A stretch of DNA of 64,000 bases from Pseudomonadales bacterium (lineage in GTDB: Bacteria; Pseudomonadota; Gammaproteobacteria; Pseudomonadales; Pseudohongiellaceae), in contig JACKOJ010000003.1 of NCBI GenBank assembly GCA_024234325.1, positions 1 through 64,000 of the forward strand, read 5' to 3'. Below, in pieces: positions 24,105 to 31,636 of this stretch. The notes beneath the pieces were generated by a model that did no database searches, was not told where the DNA came from, and saw nothing but the letters and a program-made list of their open reading frames with translations. A program made the translations under genes and the position numbers. Positions within the stretch are counted from its first letter, which is position 1, and each line of letters starts with the position of its first letter.

Positions 24105-24805
24105 ATGGCTGCCGTTCTTGTTCCTGGCTTCATGCTCGACCGAGGTCTTTGATCGGACGTTGCCCCGGCGCTTTCTCTCCCTTCAGGCCTTTGTTCCATC
24201 CCGATCCTGATGCGGGAACCTCCCTTGAAGAGATGGCCCGTCTAACGCTTGACCAGGCGCCTTCCCAATTCATACTGATTGGGTTTTCAATGGGCGGCTA
24301 TGTTGCACGCGAAATCGCTCGCATGGCACCGAATCAGGTGTCGCATCTCGTTTTGATCTCCATGTCGTCGCGAGGCGACAACGAATTGCAAAATCGCCGG
24401 AAATCCCAGGTTCTCAATGCGGATCCCAAAACGTTTCGCGGGATTAGCAGGGTCTCGATACGTCAGTCCCTTGCGCCTTCAAGGGAACAGGACACCGCAT
24501 TGATTGCACGCATTCGCGCCATGAGCGTAAGACTCGGCGGTGGGACGTTTCTCAGGCAAGCATCCTTCCGCCGCGATGGCGACGCCGAACGGCTAGCAGA
24601 AATTCGCTGCCCGACATTGATTGTCGCCGGCAGGCACGACAGGCTGCGAAGCCTGGAAGAAGCCGAAGAACTGCATCGTGGCATTCCACAATCAACGCTT
24701 TCAGTTCTGGAGGCCGGTCATATGATCCCCCTTGAGGCACCGGCCGAGCTCGCAGGCGTTGTGCTGGACTTCATGCGGATCTCATCAAAGTGTCAGGTTG
24801 ATTGA
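24105..24805 (+). pseudogene. Alpha/beta hydrolase gene, disrupted
   Basis: From the ATG at 24105 the frame reads MAAVLVPGFMLDRGL then hits TGA where Trp would be expected, continues SDVAPALS, and is then out of frame by an apparent 2-nt insertion in a CT run near 24175. The rest is open in another frame: DAGTSLEEMARL, IGFSMGGYVARE (nucleophile Ser), LIVAGRHDRLRSLEEA (Asp) and LEAGHMIPLEAP (His). So one nonsense change and one frameshift hit the N-terminus of an otherwise normal short hydrolase. A shorter protein from an internal ATG is possible but would lose the first strand. Confidence 0.7.
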
Positions 24806-24977
24806 TTAGGTCTTTGGGAACTGAGCGCGATTACTCTTCTATCTGCCTGAGTAACGCGCTCTGACTACCACTTTTAGCACCATGCACCACCTTGCCTATT
24901 TCCCGCTTTTAAGCAAATACCCTTTCCCCATGACATATCACCAAGTACTGTTAGGCGATAGAGCTTAAATTTTTAGA

Positions 24978-25033
24978 GTTAAATGACCTGTATTTTCTAA
25001 GGAAACCGGTATAAATTCCCGTCAACTGGGAAA
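24978..25033 (+). promoter_or_regulatory. 56-bp twin-hairpin element, copy B
   Basis: The second copy of the element at 11011-11066, starting at GTTAAAT. Hairpin 1 (24993-25005) is TTTTC/GGAAA with one G-U pair, and hairpin 2 (25016-25032) is TTCCC/GGGAA. TATAAA at 25011-25016 is a candidate -10 box. The ATG of the first defence-island gene is 34 nt downstream with a GAGGAT Shine-Dalgarno, so the element fits a promoter with a palindromic operator. Similarity to copy A stops sharply at both ends. Confidence 0.55.
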
Positions 25034-25067
25034 CAGACGGAACTGCCAGCGTCGAATAAGAGGATAT

Positions 25068-25601
25068 ATGAGCGATTGGGACTTCCTGCACGAAATGCAT
25101 GATGAGGGCTATAGCCCGGACCAAATAGCGGAAGCTGCTGCATGTGGGTATAACCCTTGGGAATGGACACCTGTAGATGATAAAAAGCTTTCTTCCTTTT
25201 GCTCAAGCACTGATCCCGAACTGTGGCAGATCTTCGAAAATTTGGTGGGAAGTGCAAAGCACTACTATGCGTTAACCGGTCGTTACCTGCAGATATGGGG
25301 TGAGCTGGGCGAGCTGTATGCTGAAGTCCACTATGGCATTGAGCGTCACAAACCACATACCAGAGGCTCTGATGGCAAACTTGGAAATAGTTTCGTGGAG
25401 ATTAAGACCATTTCTCCTGAAAAGGATAACACTCAGGTCCAGGTCAAACGCGCAGGTAATTTCAATACACTTTTGATAGTCAAAATCAGCAAGCACTTTG
25501 AGTTTGAAGGGCGCTTCATTGAGCGGAAGGACTTATCAAAAGGAAAAGGAAAATACGCAAGAGCATCATGGTCATCTCATAGTTCGAGCAAAGGACAATA
25601 G
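25068..25601 (+). CDS. PD-(D/E)XK nuclease-like protein
   Basis: The 177-aa protein has an acidic helical start (SDWDFLHEMHDEGYSPDQIAEAAACG) and a core suggestive of a restriction-endonuclease fold: GELGELYAEVHYG (helix with Glu), then RGSDGKLGNSFVEIKTI (D ... E-x-K, the catalytic layout) and VQVKRAGNFNTLLIVKI. The family is not one I can name. It directly follows the twin-hairpin element and heads four rightward genes that end at 27000. A nuclease role in defence is inference from fold and context. Confidence 0.58.
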   Translation: MSDWDFLHEMHDEGYSPDQIAEAAACGYNPWEWTPVDDKKLSSFCSSTDPELWQIFENLVGSAKHYYALTGRYLQIWGELGELYAEVHYGIERHKPHTRGSDGKLGNSFVEIKTISPEKDNTQVQVKRAGNFNTLLIVKISKHFEFEGRFIERKDLSKGKGKYARASWSSHSSSKGQ

Positions 25602-25709
25602 CAGAAATAGATAAGAGTTCTGTGTTAGAGAGTCAATCTCATTCCTCGATTTGATAAGCGCAGAACAGACAGGATACGCAGACTTTACATCTAACCAGGT
25701 TTATTGCTT

Positions 25710-26039
25710 ATGTCAGGGTACAGAAAAGACTCGCCGTGGAATGATGCTGGTGAAATTGCCTGTTTAATTATCTTCAAGAGACTTGAGGAGAAAGGCTTTC
25801 CACGAGGAATGCAACTTGATCTTTGCAGAGAGCTAGCAAGAACAAGCAGATTAACGGTAGGCAGCATTAGCGCCAAAGTCTGCAATTACAAGTCCCTGGC
25901 TGGGATCAATGGCAGTTCGAATTACTCCAATCAGAGTGAGCATTTTTATAAAAAATTCGGAAAATTGAGCATTACTCAACTTCAGAAGCTCGACCTTAAC
26001 GGAGCATGCTCCCCCTTGAAATCCCAGATCACTTCCTAG
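25710..26039 (+). CDS. Small protein resembling HNH-nuclease N-terminal domains
   Basis: The 109-aa protein (ATG at 25710) contains W-N-D-A-G-E-I-A-C-L-I-I, then R-E-L-A-R-T-S-R-L-T-V-G-S-I-S-A-K-V-C-N-Y-K-S-L. The R-x(5)-SI-x-x-K-x-x-N-Y/F-x-S-L pattern is the one seen ahead of HNH domains in many stand-alone restriction endonucleases; the HNH domain itself is absent. It may therefore be a target-recognition module or a truncated enzyme. It sits between the nuclease-like gene and the beta-flower gene; the first 107 nt after the previous stop hold nothing recognisable. Confidence 0.5.
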   Translation: MSGYRKDSPWNDAGEIACLIIFKRLEEKGFPRGMQLDLCRELARTSRLTVGSISAKVCNYKSLAGINGSSNYSNQSEHFYKKFGKLSITQLQKLDLNGACSPLKSQITS

Positions 26040-26061
26040 CACTCCCAAAAAAGGACTGGAT

Positions 26062-26382
26062 ATGGCAAATAAAGTCGCACTGCCTAACGGATGGATTTGC
26101 GATGGCAGAGAATTAAAACCCAAATCAGGTGCTTCAATGTCTAATACATGGATCTTTGATGGCAAGGAGATAAAACCCAAGTCCGGCGCCAGCTTCTCCA
26201 ATACCTGGGTCTGGAATGGCAAGGAACTAAAGCCAAAATCCGGGGCATCACTATCAAACACCTGGGTCATCGATGGGCAGAAAGCGAAACCCAAATCCGG
26301 TGCTAGTTTTTCTAACACCTTTGAAATCGGCAACTCGTCCATATTGGTTATTGCCGGGCAGATTGCACTGCGTTTGTGGTAA
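26062..26382 (+). CDS. 4-fold beta-flower repeat protein
   Basis: The 106-aa protein contains four tandem 19-residue repeats of the form W-I-x-D-G-K-E-x-K-P-K-S-G-A-S-x-S-N-T (residues about 10-88), matching what has been called the 4-fold beta-flower domain, plus a short hydrophobic tail. At DNA level this is a 57-bp period from about 26086 to 26320. The role is unknown. AGGA is placed 7 nt before the ATG, so the gene is well translated and belongs to the same rightward group. Confidence 0.72.
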   Translation: MANKVALPNGWICDGRELKPKSGASMSNTWIFDGKEIKPKSGASFSNTWVWNGKELKPKSGASLSNTWVIDGQKAKPKSGASFSNTFEIGNSSILVIAGQIALRLW

Positions 26383-26409
26383 GCTTCGAGAGATTCAGGA
26401 CTCTTCTTT

Positions 26410-27000
26410 ATGTGGTCAAAGTCGATACAAGTACATCCCTGGATAGGGACGCACTACACACACCCCCAGCACTTTCTACACAAGACATTGATCCTTGGGG
26501 AGTCCAACTTCACTAAACCCGAGAGATTCAATTGGGAATTAGTACAAGCATGTGTCAAAAATGACATTTCGAAAGATCCTTTGGAAGAAAGAGATACAAC
26601 CGGATTCTGCCGATTCAGCACCAAAATTCGACGCATGATCTTTGGTAGAAACACAACGCTAGGTCCCGAAGATTTCTGGCAAGACGTCACTTTCTACAAT
26701 TTTGTCCAGGTACTTGTGGGAGAGCGCTCCAGAATACGCCCTACACAGGAAATGTGGAGTGTATCCGTACCAGCATTTATTGAAATAGTCTCGACGCTCA
26801 AACCCGAAAGAGTCCTCGTTCTCGGGAAAGCAAACTGGGGAAATCTATTGACGCATATAGAAAACAAAGAGATTGACGAACACAGGGCGACCCTTTTCAT
26901 TGGGGATGAGCGCGTCAAAGCGGGCTATATCAACCACCCCTCCTCCAATGTGTCTTACTGCAAATGGCGGCCTATTGCCAACGCCTTATTGCTAAATTGA
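26410..27000 (+). CDS. Uracil-DNA-glycosylase-like protein
   Basis: The 196-aa protein has LILGESNF near the start (glycine-rich motif 1 of the UDG-like superfamily), a PERVLVLGKANW strand in the middle and GYINHPSSN near the C-terminus (motif 2, H-P-S). The superfamily recognises and excises modified bases or binds nucleotides. The catalytic acid expected after motif 1 is not obvious, so activity is uncertain. It is the last gene of the rightward group and converges with darG, with 32 nt between the stop codons. Confidence 0.55.
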   Translation: MWSKSIQVHPWIGTHYTHPQHFLHKTLILGESNFTKPERFNWELVQACVKNDISKDPLEERDTTGFCRFSTKIRRMIFGRNTTLGPEDFWQDVTFYNFVQVLVGERSRIRPTQEMWSVSVPAFIEIVSTLKPERVLVLGKANWGNLLTHIENKEIDEHRATLFIGDERVKAGYINHPSSNVSYCKWRPIANALLLN

Positions 27001-27032
27001 ATTTTCTATACAGTCGCATAATCAAGAAACTG

Positions 27033-28058
27033 CTAGGCTTCTGCCAAGACTTCAGATGCGATGCGAATTTGCCGAGGAGTAAACTTGTGTTTCCCCGTAT
27101 TCCATTGATATACCTTCTCGGTGATGGCATCCGGAGTATCTGCAGCCTCATATGTCATTACCCAATGCGTGGTCGCCAATAGCTCCAGGCCAAAAGGTGA
27201 TTCGAAACCGGAAACCAGTTTTGAAACCCGCTCAAAACGCTCATGGGATTCAGGATGAGATGCCAGAAATCTCTCAGCTTCCTGTGCGGCGCCAGGGACA
27301 ATTTCCAATAGCTTATCTGGTGCGTCACCACCATCGGCATAGCCGGCAATATAATGACCTTCAATCTTGTTCAGAACGTGGCGCAAGTTTTCTGCATAGG
27401 GGCCGTACGGGGCTTTTTTAAATCGAAGTCGCAATGGTTCTCCGAACTCCTGCATGAAATACATGAGCTTATGCACTTCCAACAACGAAATGTTCGGGTC
27501 AAGCAAGCCTTCCAGGTAACGTCGCATGAGCTCTACTAAGGCTGCACGACCAGCAGTCATGCCAGGTACTTCTCTGTTTCGCACCATGCGATCGTTCTGG
27601 GGAGCACCACCAGGCTCATAGACCAGTATATTGACGGCACTCAATTCACTCAAAGAAGCCTCAATTCTTGTTTTCACATCCACCCAGTCAAGCCCACCAA
27701 GCCCTGCTCCCAGCGGTGGGATAGCGATGGATTGGACTTGTTTGTCCTTTACCCAGTCGCGCAGTGCTAAAAGCCCGATTTCGATGTCTTCTATTCGACT
27801 TGCGCCACGCCAGTGCCGCTTGGTTGGAAAGTTGACAATATAGTGAGGGTTGGTGATTTGCCCCGTCGCAAACACATTGAGTTTTCCGGGCGCAAGCTCA
27901 CCTGCATCACAGACATTTTTGTAGGCTTTGTAGTTATCCGGCCAGGCCTTCTTAAACTGCAAGGCAATGCCCCGCCCCATTACACCCACGCAATTGACGG
28001 TGTTGACGATTACTTCAACGTCAGACCTCAGAATGTCGCCAGTTGTGTAATGAATCAT
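27033..28058 (-). CDS. darG: DarG-family macrodomain antitoxin
   Basis: The 341-aa protein has an N-terminal macrodomain (TTGDILRSDVEVIVNTVNC, GVMGRGIALQFKK, IAIPPLGAGLGGLDW) that removes ADP-ribose from DNA thymidine, and a C-terminal region from about residue 165 that in DarG binds and inhibits DarT. It lies 9 nt downstream of darT, the standard DarTG order. DarTG is an abortive phage-defence toxin-antitoxin. It is the last gene of the leftward operon and so shares transcription with the type I restriction genes. Confidence 0.93.
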   Translation of the reverse strand: MIHYTTGDILRSDVEVIVNTVNCVGVMGRGIALQFKKAWPDNYKAYKNVCDAGELAPGKLNVFATGQITNPHYIVNFPTKRHWRGASRIEDIEIGLLALRDWVKDKQVQSIAIPPLGAGLGGLDWVDVKTRIEASLSELSAVNILVYEPGGAPQNDRMVRNREVPGMTAGRAALVELMRRYLEGLLDPNISLLEVHKLMYFMQEFGEPLRLRFKKAPYGPYAENLRHVLNKIEGHYIAGYADGGDAPDKLLEIVPGAAQEAERFLASHPESHERFERVSKLVSGFESPFGLELLATTHWVMTYEAADTPDAITEKVYQWNTGKHKFTPRQIRIASEVLAEA

Positions 28059-28067
28059 AACGCTGCC

Positions 28068-28712
28068 TTAGTAATACCAAACGGGTTGTATCTGCACCTG
28101 CGGTCTATGCGCGGCCGCACTCGTCAGATTAACGACCTGCTGGTAGGTAGACCTATCAATAACGCCAATAGTTTCCACTAAATGCCAAGGAAACGCACGC
28201 TCTAGCAGAAATTCGGCTTGTTTGTTTTCGCGGCAATGCCTCCAGTCATTCGTATTGATGGCATCCCAATTGAGCTCATGTAACTGATTGAGATTAGCTC
28301 TGTCTTCAAAATAGCGGGAGCCTGCGTTAGACAAGGTAAATGCCCACCGTCGTTGCTGTTGCTGTTGTTGTGCCCACGCCACTGTCGCTTGCAAATCTGC
28401 CTGCAAATGCAAAATCGGCCTCTGTCCACCCCTATATGCTAGATCTGGATGGTTGGCCTGACAGATCAAATAAAGCATGACGGACCGTGGACAGAAGTAG
28501 AATGGCACACACTGGCCAACGAAGAGTCCCGGGTGGCAGCTTAGAGTAAGCTCCTGCAAGCGCCGTTGCTTGATTGTTCCCATGCCGATAGTGGTTCCAG
28601 GCATTGCTTGCGCTAGCACCTCCGCATCGCTCAAAAGACCGTTCGCAATGATCGAGGTGAGGCGATCAAGATGAACTATGTGGTAGATTTTTGGGTGCTC
28701 AGGTACGGGCAT
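28068..28712 (-). CDS. darT: DarT-family DNA ADP-ribosyltransferase toxin
   Basis: The 214-aa protein fits DarT (formerly DUF4433): YHIVHLDRLTSIIANGLLSD, IKQRRL, GQCVPFYFCPRSVML with the NAD-binding segment, and KQAEFLLERAFPW with the catalytic Glu at 167. The toxin ADP-ribosylates thymidines in single-stranded DNA using NAD+. A run of seven Gln (about residues 115-121) is a local oddity from a CAG/CAA tract. Its start is 1 nt from the hsdS stop, indicating coupling to the type I modification genes. Confidence 0.93.
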   Translation of the reverse strand: MPVPEHPKIYHIVHLDRLTSIIANGLLSDAEVLAQAMPGTTIGMGTIKQRRLQELTLSCHPGLFVGQCVPFYFCPRSVMLYLICQANHPDLAYRGGQRPILHLQADLQATVAWAQQQQQQRRWAFTLSNAGSRYFEDRANLNQLHELNWDAINTNDWRHCRENKQAEFLLERAFPWHLVETIGVIDRSTYQQVVNLTSAAAHRPQVQIQPVWYY

Positions 28713-28713
28713 T

Positions 28714-29988
28714 CTACGACACCTTGACCTGACCGTTCATTAGCATGGGAAGGATCCAGTCGCGAAGTTGAGCTAATTGTGCATTTTCTCTTTCGAGAAT
28801 ATCTTGTTGGAGAAAGATGGGCTTTACTTTCTCCGTGAACGCATCAGACATGTTTACGCGAGGTAAAACAACCTTAACTGTCTTCAACGTGCTGGCCGAA
28901 ACTTCTTTAAACGTTGAACCCGAAGCATACAAGGTAATTGATTTCAGAGAATTTTTTACTGCGTAGTAGATGAACTCAGAAGAATATCCTTTGTTCGGAA
29001 TAAAGGACTTAAACCCCTGATTCGTAGTTACTTCATTTCTTGATATTGCCATATAGCCAATTGGCGCTCTTGAACTGAGCAAAACTGTACCTGCAGGATA
29101 CTTTTTTAACGAGGCACTTTTAATACCCTCAGCAGAAACATCCTGCCCACCACGAGAAATAAACTTATTCCCTTGGTTATTTGAGAGATCATTTGGAGTA
29201 ATCCAAGGCGTACCTTTAGCCATAAAATTTTCAGGATTTTGAGTTGTTGGTGTACTACCACCAACAATTTGACCGAGCTCTTCTAAAGTACCGGCCTCCC
29301 ACCCACCTGGTATCTCCCTCTTTAAGGTTGGGTTGTAGACCATTTTGCCACCGGAGGTTTTGTAGGGTTTGCCGTTGTCGTTGGGGAAGTCGAACTGTAC
29401 AAACCAGTAGTCGTACAGGGTTTTGGCCATGGCTTCCAGTTCGGCGTTGATGCGGTTATTAAGTTCGATTTTATCGTCAATATCCCTCAATACCTTGGAG
29501 ATCTTTTTTTGCATACCTAAAGGTGGCGTACTAATTTCAAACTCCGAGCAATCTGGAACTCGAATATGGCTTACGATAGAGCCAGTACTGTCGTGTTTAC
29601 GAAACTGATATTGTAGATTCGGAGACAAAAAAGCATACAGTAAGTAGTTTGAATCGAGCTTCTTCGGATTTGCTCGATACTGCATAATTCTTTGACCTAG
29701 AAATACAGTGTCTTCAAAATTTACTAAGCCTACCTCCCCCATAGGAGCCTCTCTGGTCAGCAGGACATCCCCTTTATCCACAGTTGCTCGCCTAGTCCAT
29801 TTCTCATATGTTTCTTTTTCAACGTAACGGCAACCGGCGAGGTCGATTTTCCCATTTTTGATGTTTGGAGTTCGAATCATCTTGTAAGGGGTTTCGTTTT
29901 CTATGCTGGGAGCTGTCTTGTTTACACAATCAACGATGAGATCACAGAGTTCAGAGACTTTTACTCGGGGCCAATGTTCAGCGCTCAT
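28714..29988 (-). CDS. hsdS: Type I restriction-modification specificity subunit
   Basis: The 424-aa protein has the two-TRD layout of HsdS: TRD1 (residues about 1-160), a conserved helical spacer (INAELEAMAKTLYDYWFVQFDFP at about 190), TRD2 starting at IPGGWEAGTLEELGQIVGG, and a C-terminal helix (LQQDILERENAQLAQLRDWILPMLMNGQ). The TRDs define a bipartite DNA target; the sequence cannot be read off. It overlaps hsdM by 11 nt. Full length, no sign of decay. Confidence 0.95.
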   Translation of the reverse strand: MSAEHWPRVKVSELCDLIVDCVNKTAPSIENETPYKMIRTPNIKNGKIDLAGCRYVEKETYEKWTRRATVDKGDVLLTREAPMGEVGLVNFEDTVFLGQRIMQYRANPKKLDSNYLLYAFLSPNLQYQFRKHDSTGSIVSHIRVPDCSEFEISTPPLGMQKKISKVLRDIDDKIELNNRINAELEAMAKTLYDYWFVQFDFPNDNGKPYKTSGGKMVYNPTLKREIPGGWEAGTLEELGQIVGGSTPTTQNPENFMAKGTPWITPNDLSNNQGNKFISRGGQDVSAEGIKSASLKKYPAGTVLLSSRAPIGYMAISRNEVTTNQGFKSFIPNKGYSSEFIYYAVKNSLKSITLYASGSTFKEVSASTLKTVKVVLPRVNMSDAFTEKVKPIFLQQDILERENAQLAQLRDWILPMLMNGQVKVS

Positions 29989-31615
29989 ACTTCAACCCCA
30001 CCAACTGCTTTTTAATTTCAGTTTCCAATTCACGAGATTGGCTAAACAAACTCTCCAGATTGCTGGTAAACCCCTGCATCGTCTCGGCAAACTGCTCAGG
30101 GGTAATATCCACATACTCGATTTTCACATCGAAATACTGGCCCGCGCTTAGAGAGTAGTTTTTGGCTTCAATCTCGTCATAGCTGACCGCAACGGAAAAG
30201 TCTTCCACAGCTTCTTTGGCATTGAAGGTGTCGATAATGCGTTGCTCTTCTTTCTGGGTCAGTACGGTTTTCTGGTTCTTGCCGTCTTTAATTTTTTCGC
30301 CCAGATTGGAGGCGTCAATCAGTACCACCTTGTCTTTGTTGCTGTCATCCATAAACAGGATGGAGACGTTGGTACCGGTAGTAGCAAAGATATTGGAGGG
30401 CATGGAAACCACGCCTGCCAGCATTTTGTGTTTTACCAGATATTCTCGGATGCCTTTGTCGATACCGGATTGGGCGGTGATAAAGCCAGTCGGCACCACT
30501 ACTGCTGCTTTACCGCCCGGTTTAAGCGAGTGGATGATGTGCTGCAAGAACAACTGGTAGATTTCCATCTTGTCCTTGGCTTTGGCTTTAATCTTGGGGA
30601 TGCCCGCAAAGAAGCGCTCTTGGTTCTCTTTGCTGTCCAGCTCATCGCGGAAGTCGCTGAAATCCATCTTGAATGGCGGGTTGGAGACGATGTAGTCAAA
30701 TTTCTTTAGGTCTTTACCGTCCCGGTGATACGGGTGTAACACGGTATTACCCTGAATCACATTGGGGATGGAGTGCACCAGATTGTTGAGGATCAGGTTG
30801 AGGCGCAGCAAATTGGATGACTTTTGCGAGATGTCCTGGGTGTAGATGCTGCATCGGTTTTCGCCAATTGCGTGGGCCACGTTCATTAACAATGTGCCGG
30901 AACCGGCAGATGGGTCGTAACAACTGACGTTCTTCACTTTGCCTTGCTGGTCGGTAGGCACCAGAATGGCTGCCATAATGTGTGCCACCGCATGGGGTGT
31001 ATAGTACTCGGCGTATTTGCCGCCAGAATTGCTGTTGTAGTCTTTAATCAGGTATTCAAAGATGGTGGCGTAGAAGTCGAATTTTTGCGTGAAGATACGC
31101 TCGAAACTGAATTCGATCAGCTTGTTAATGATGGCGCGACAGAAAGCATCTCGTTTTGATTCATCGGCAATATATTCGCTGACGCGATCAAACAGCACCA
31201 ACTTAGCACCGCCATCTGTTTTTACCGCGAACACGTCGTTATTGGTTTGGGCAATGTCACGCAGGGTGTCATCAAACAGCTTGGCAAAGTCCGGTGCATT
31301 CTGTTGGCTGAACAGGTAGCTGATAAAGTGGTGAGGTTTCAAGCGGGCTGTATCGCCGCCCATTTGCAGTTGCAGCATTTCCAGCTCGTCTTCGCTCATG
31401 GTGGCCATAGCCTCTTCCCATTTTTCAGCGCTGGCTACCTTGTTGTCGATCTTCTTCGCCTCGTAGGCGAATTTGTCGTTCAGGAACTTGTAGAGAAATG
31501 TTTGGATAATGATTTTAAATTCGTTGCCATCGTTGCCCAATCCATAGTGGGCACAAATATTTTTCAGGCTGTCGATCAGCGCCTTGGTCTTTTGTTGAAA
31601 CTCGAGTTCTACCAT
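29978..31615 (-). CDS. hsdM: Type I restriction-modification N6-adenine methyltransferase
   Basis: The 545-aa protein has the HsdM N-terminal helical domain, an SAM-binding YDPSAGSGTLLMN at about residue 232, and the catalytic N-P-P-F at about 310 (FDYIVSNPPF). The C-terminal coiled segment (ESLFSQSRELETEIKKQL) interacts with HsdS. It methylates adenine within the HsdS target. It starts 21 nt after hsdR and overlaps hsdS, so all three are one transcript. Confidence 0.95.
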   Translation of the reverse strand: MVELEFQQKTKALIDSLKNICAHYGLGNDGNEFKIIIQTFLYKFLNDKFAYEAKKIDNKVASAEKWEEAMATMSEDELEMLQLQMGGDTARLKPHHFISYLFSQQNAPDFAKLFDDTLRDIAQTNNDVFAVKTDGGAKLVLFDRVSEYIADESKRDAFCRAIINKLIEFSFERIFTQKFDFYATIFEYLIKDYNSNSGGKYAEYYTPHAVAHIMAAILVPTDQQGKVKNVSCYDPSAGSGTLLMNVAHAIGENRCSIYTQDISQKSSNLLRLNLILNNLVHSIPNVIQGNTVLHPYHRDGKDLKKFDYIVSNPPFKMDFSDFRDELDSKENQERFFAGIPKIKAKAKDKMEIYQLFLQHIIHSLKPGGKAAVVVPTGFITAQSGIDKGIREYLVKHKMLAGVVSMPSNIFATTGTNVSILFMDDSNKDKVVLIDASNLGEKIKDGKNQKTVLTQKEEQRIIDTFNAKEAVEDFSVAVSYDEIEAKNYSLSAGQYFDVKIEYVDITPEQFAETMQGFTSNLESLFSQSRELETEIKKQLVGLKYER

Positions 31616-31636
31616 GTTTTTAGGGCTCTTTATGGT

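Noticed and set aside
24950..24956. Canonical core-like box GTTAGGC just left of the defence island
   Set aside because: No matching GCCTAAC R'' with a foldable attC follows. The only nearby GCCTAAC (26086) is inside the beta-flower coding sequence without a downstream core.
11011..25033. The two 56-bp copies as attachment-site direct repeats of one integrated element
   Set aside because: At 80 percent identity they are too diverged for a recent att duplication, no integrase lies between them, and the similarity pattern (hairpins, TATARA) fits a functional element better.
25616..25690. GTTAGA ... TCTAAC inverted pair after the nuclease-like gene, looked like an attC
   Set aside because: The order is GTT first and AAC last, opposite to an attC (AAC ... 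GTT) on either strand, and no L boxes are seen.
26086..26320. 57-bp periodic repeats, first taken for a CRISPR-like array
   Set aside because: The repeats are contiguous without spacers and are in frame as a 19-residue protein repeat.
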